24,368 bases of DNA from an uncultured Vampirovibrio sp. (GTDB lineage Bacteria > Cyanobacteriota > Vampirovibrionia > Gastranaerophilales > Gastranaerophilaceae). How positions within the stretch are numbered: the first letter of the stretch is position 1; the number at the start of each line of letters is the position of its first letter. Shown here in pieces: positions 22,501 to 24,368 of the stretch. The stretch lies in NCBI GenBank assembly GCA_910579975.1, contig CAJTWU010000025.1:1-24368 (forward strand), written 5' to 3'. The position numbers were made by a program, and so were the translations under genes. The notes beneath the pieces are model-generated. The model ran no database searches, was not told the DNA's origin, and was given only the letters and a program-made list of their open reading frames with translations.

Positions 22501-24368
22501 GATACATTTGGTGAACTTGGGCTAAGCGGCACTAAATATGTTACAGTTGTTCAAAATGGCACTGAAAGTCGTATTACTATAAACAGTAATAACACAGTAG
22601 AAGATTTTATTAATCTTCTTGCCGGTAAAGGTATCGAAGCAAGTGTAGGACCTCGTCCAGAAGGTGAGCTGCAATGCATGAGTGATAATAAATTTTACAT
22701 CTATTCATCTGATACGAGTTATATAAAAGATTTAGATATCGACTTGAGAAATGCATTATTGCTTCCAGATTCTCCAACTTATGCAATCACAAAGGAATTT
22801 GTAACCGCTAATTCTTCACCTAAAACACTCCAACAAACATTTACTAATACCATAACAGCTTCCTCTACAATTGGTAGCAGTAATTCTGGTGTAATAACAG
22901 TTCAATACAATAATTCAACCCACTATGTCACTGCTTCTTCTAACAAAACATATGGCGAGATTATAAATGAATTAAAAAATTATAACATCAATGCAAGCTT
23001 ATCTAATGGTCAAATAACATTCTCCAGCAAACAGGAAGAAAAGGCTTATATCACAGATTTTGGCAGCGCTTTCGGATTGAGAGGCAACGGTTATACTACA
23101 AGTATACTGCCTGAAGGTACAAGATATTATAATACTCCTTCTGATAGATTACAACAAGGGGAACCATTTACTGCTGACTGGGATACTAAAATAAGTCAAA
23201 TTAACCCTGATTTTTCAACAGGCAGTTTTATAATAAGAAATAGTAAAGGTCAAGAAAATTCAATATCAATTAGCAAAGATGACACGTTAAGGGATATAAG
23301 GGAAAAACTTGCTTTATATGATATTTCTATGGATTTATCTAATGGTAAGGCTACTTTTAGTAGTAACAATGGTGCATATATTTATGATTTAGATACTGAT
23401 ACAAACGATTTATTTAAGCTTGGCAATCAACGTCTTTATTATCAAACAACAACACCTATAACAACTGAAGATGCAAACAAAAATCTTTCTAGTTTATTAT
23501 ATAAAAGTGGCAACATATATAATAATGTATTTCCTTCATCAGGCAGTTTTAATATATACCTTTACGAAAACGGTAACAGACATTCTATTACTGTTAACAC
23601 TGCTAATGGATTTGATGGTTTAGCTTCACAACTTGCGCAATATGGCATCAATATGAATATTGATAATAAAGGTCAAATTCAATTCAGCTCCTCTGGTGAT
23701 AGCTATATTAGCGTGGATAACACTTCAGACTATAGTAAAGCATTCTTTAATTTACTAGGTATAAATGACAGTAGCTGGCAACACAACTCTTCCTACCAAA
23801 GCAACGCTCCTATTGACGTTACTAATAGCTCTTCTCAAACAGTAGCTGCTAAAAGAGATACTAAACTTAGTGATTTGGGTGTTACTACAGGTGAATACCT
23901 ACTATACAAAGATGGTGTTAAACACACTCTGTACGTTTCTTCTGATGATACTTTGGGTGATTTCTTAAATAGTATACGCTCGTTTGGTATTGAATCAAGT
24001 CTGGTTACAGATGGAAACGCTACTACTATTAAATTAAAAGCTAATGGTGATACTTACATTACAGCTTCTAAAAATGATGAATCTAACATTATTGCTCAGT
24101 TATTTGGGACAGCTAATGTTGATAAATCTTACACATATTCCAGCAATCCGGTTGTTGAAAAAGTTCAAGAAAGTATCGTAAACGCAACAGAAGATACTAA
24201 ACTTAGTGATATTAATACTGCATTTATCAAACCGGGTAATGTTGTTGATGTAACTATTAATGATGAAAAAGTATCTATTAATATTAATAATGATGAAACA
24301 ATCGGTAGTTTAATTGATAAATTCAACAGTTTAGGTATTAATGCCTCTTTCTCTGATGGAAAAATGGT
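19600..24368 (+). CDS. Giant FliD-like flagellar hook-associated protein 2, 3' end beyond window
   Basis: FliD normally caps the flagellar filament, helps flagellin fold and often binds host surfaces; typical length is 450-700 residues. This frame is open for 1589 codons and has not ended. Residues 1-112 are a good FliD N-terminal domain: SFSGLASGLDTSSWVESL, a coiled-coil-like helical stretch (about 25-65), then GIYNINVSNLATNTQASS. The rest is a chain of about 13 degenerate units of roughly 115 residues resembling flagellin hook IN motifs. There is no Sec signal, consistent with flagellar type III export. The C-terminal FliD domain is not in the window. AAGGAT (19589-19594) precedes the ATG by 5 nt. 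No other flagellar gene is visible. Expression should depend on the invertible promoter. It may be a cap with a long exposed region or a specialised adhesin. Confidence 0.88.
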   Translation, partial: MSISFSGLASGLDTSSWVESLTALKRAKVETYKAEKEKLVLSQQTLASIKNFFNSFRSVIEKVTDSKLYTGGSMDLFSQNLAISSKTNILTATANSEAQEGIYNINVSNLATNTQASSNYSKYTTQTVTATATLGSTLTSLGVKAGKIGVTVNGIERTVKIGNDETIQSFIEKLGNVGAKASYNEGTGIFNVNLSSNDIRDIDNTGIVNALHLKGVNEGYTSNTLQKPVYETITEKATLNTKLYEVGIQNGTIQISSSTNNTVQNLSIESTWTFEAFIDYLDRYGFEAELNDDGCFTLKDAVILNSGTTHLTRAFGWDNPDVSSSSQTSNKLQYTTTVVEGTVADRNTLLKDIANINNGDTIVVKNSSNVTKTITLSQTSTIGNVLDSLNNAGLYANMSNDGVVNISDGSIVGGSFDIAAAFNLTEQVNGSSTTSNTIYINKTIAQDVTSTENITYTDIRDIQLTDKIKDVVSNFNRNINICYPSGSQLTSAMLNEDITFEGLFDVLSSYGIQGKLENGVITLTSDEGFYVTGLEALGIGVASNSTSDTVTTATTKTSGKLYYTSTVNATGSDKISKFVSCNTTYTCMVSDNVNHTSRPMTIQAAVGTIVDSNGDEFDIFTERLILSNTTYTHYGNHVSTFQDLCDTLETYGIKATMNNGVISLTSTNGAYVKGDLFEQLGIQTTLFVVKTTTGAELSSSSAVTYVGYAPSAITGRYVNGIAPGPTVETILATLTANSKLSELWDFGSSQYMYCTLTVDGTKYTFRHSADDTISNLQSNLRGYYAHSTINLQNNSLDITAQNGGSISFQSNIASYIEYTNSKVTLKPAKYTTRTILSFNTEPINENTRLSEIDENFSGGSIILYDKTHSSSKDVTLNFTKDSTIGEIKSALGNYGLKLTIVDPSNGIHPVGAKSIKIAPSLRYLGAYNDGYHIVEMRNGLDTVLGFDGKIGSGMSYSTKSMYYLTERDTFGELGLSGTKYVTVVQNGTESRITINSNNTVEDFINLLAGKGIEASVGPRPEGELQCMSDNKFYIYSSDTSYIKDLDIDLRNALLLPDSPTYAITKEFVTANSSPKTLQQTFTNTITASSTIGSSNSGVITVQYNNSTHYVTASSNKTYGEIINELKNYNINASLSNGQITFSSKQEEKAYITDFGSAFGLRGNGYTTSILPEGTRYYNTPSDRLQQGEPFTADWDTKISQINPDFSTGSFIIRNSKGQENSISISKDDTLRDIREKLALYDISMDLSNGKATFSSNNGAYIYDLDTDTNDLFKLGNQRLYYQTTTPITTEDANKNLSSLLYKSGNIYNNVFPSSGSFNIYLYENGNRHSITVNTANGFDGLASQLAQYGINMNIDNKGQIQFSSSGDSYISVDNTSDYSKAFFNLLGINDSSWQHNSSYQSNAPIDVTNSSSQTVAAKRDTKLSDLGVTTGEYLLYKDGVKHTLYVSSDDTLGDFLNSIRSFGIESSLVTDGNATTIKLKANGDTYITASKNDESNIIAQLFGTANVDKSYTYSSNPVVEKVQESIVNATEDTKLSDINTAFIKPGNVVDVTINDEKVSININNDETIGSLIDKFNSLGINASFSDGKM
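19990..24368 (+). repeat. About 13 tandem flagellin-hook-IN-like protein repeats
   Basis: Approximate unit starts: 19990, 20299, 20617, 20953, 21319, 21799, 22117, 22492, 22849, 23176, 23461, 23845 and 24184, a spacing of about 285-480 nt. Each unit tends to read: D-T-K-L-S-D-L/I, a strand G-x-hydrophobic-x-V-x-x-x-G, then N/D-x-T-hydrophobic-x-x-hydrophobic, a helix, Y/F-G-I-x-A-x-hydrophobic-x-N-G-x-I-x-hydrophobic-T/S-S, then a short Y-I-x-D strand and L-F-G-hydrophobic. Units are diverged at DNA level except near the end, where a 19-nt exact repeat occurs (23856-23874 and 24192-24210). Boundaries are by eye. Confidence 0.75.

Noticed and set aside
1..24368. CRISPR array or insertion sequence
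   Set aside because: No regularly spaced short direct repeats and no DDE or HUH transposase frame were seen anywhere in the window.

Overview
This window comes from an AT-rich (roughly one-third GC by eye), diderm, Shine-Dalgarno-using bacterium. It encodes a TolC-type outer-membrane factor, a flagellar-cap-like protein, a membrane pyrophosphatase, an L-serine dehydratase and zinc-ribbon forms of ribosomal proteins S14 and L24. The combination fits an anaerobic, gut-type lineage such as the Gastranaerophilales/Melainabacteria. That placement is inference from overall protein character; there is no rRNA gene here to test it.

Layout. 104-2098: ispF (isoprenoid synthesis) abuts, stop to stop, a minus-strand pair: a secreted NTF2-like protein and lspA (lipoprotein signal peptidase, with Glu in place of one catalytic Asp). 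A 48-residue ORF follows. 2141-5608: an apparent four-gene operon with a stand-alone receiver protein, both L-serine dehydratase subunits (sdaAB, sdaAA) and a soluble histidine kinase. 5583-6188: a convergent GNAT-like gene. 6365-13539 (minus): a classic S10-type ribosomal protein run, S10-L3-L4-L23-L2-S19-L22-S3-L16-L29-S17-L14-L24-L5-S14. It has promoters before S10 and L3 and stops after S14 at a structured 3' region and terminator, so the usual S8-to-SecY half is missing. 13752-15203 (minus): a TolC-family gene and tRNA-Leu(UAG). 15215-17727: hppA with a strong promoter and terminator. 17729-18155: a small hypothetical gene and tRNA-Ser(GGA) with a long perfect hairpin. 18284-18744: two small orphan genes.

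The most striking part is 18839-24368. A 179-residue, catalytic-domain-only tyrosine recombinase (FimB/FimE size class, all catalytic residues present) is followed by two 19-bp perfect inverted repeats. Between them lies a near-consensus extended -10 promoter pointing at the next gene. Each repeat is part of a typical tyrosine-recombinase crossover site (10-bp arms around the asymmetric 6-bp core CTATTA), and the two sites are in opposite orientation. This has the architecture of an invertible promoter switch, drawn here in the ON orientation. The controlled gene begins as a FliD (flagellar hook-associated protein 2) homologue but is open for at least 1589 codons and runs off the window. It consists of about 13 degenerate flagellin-hook-IN-type repeats, so it is several times the size of an ordinary FliD. 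Together these suggest a phase-variable giant flagellar-cap or surface-fibre protein with its own recombinase.

A second theme is expression without a ribosome binding site. Three genes for exported or membrane proteins (starts at 1898, 15014 and 18297) have a -10-like box 7-8 nt before the ATG and no Shine-Dalgarno sequence, as expected of leaderless mRNAs.
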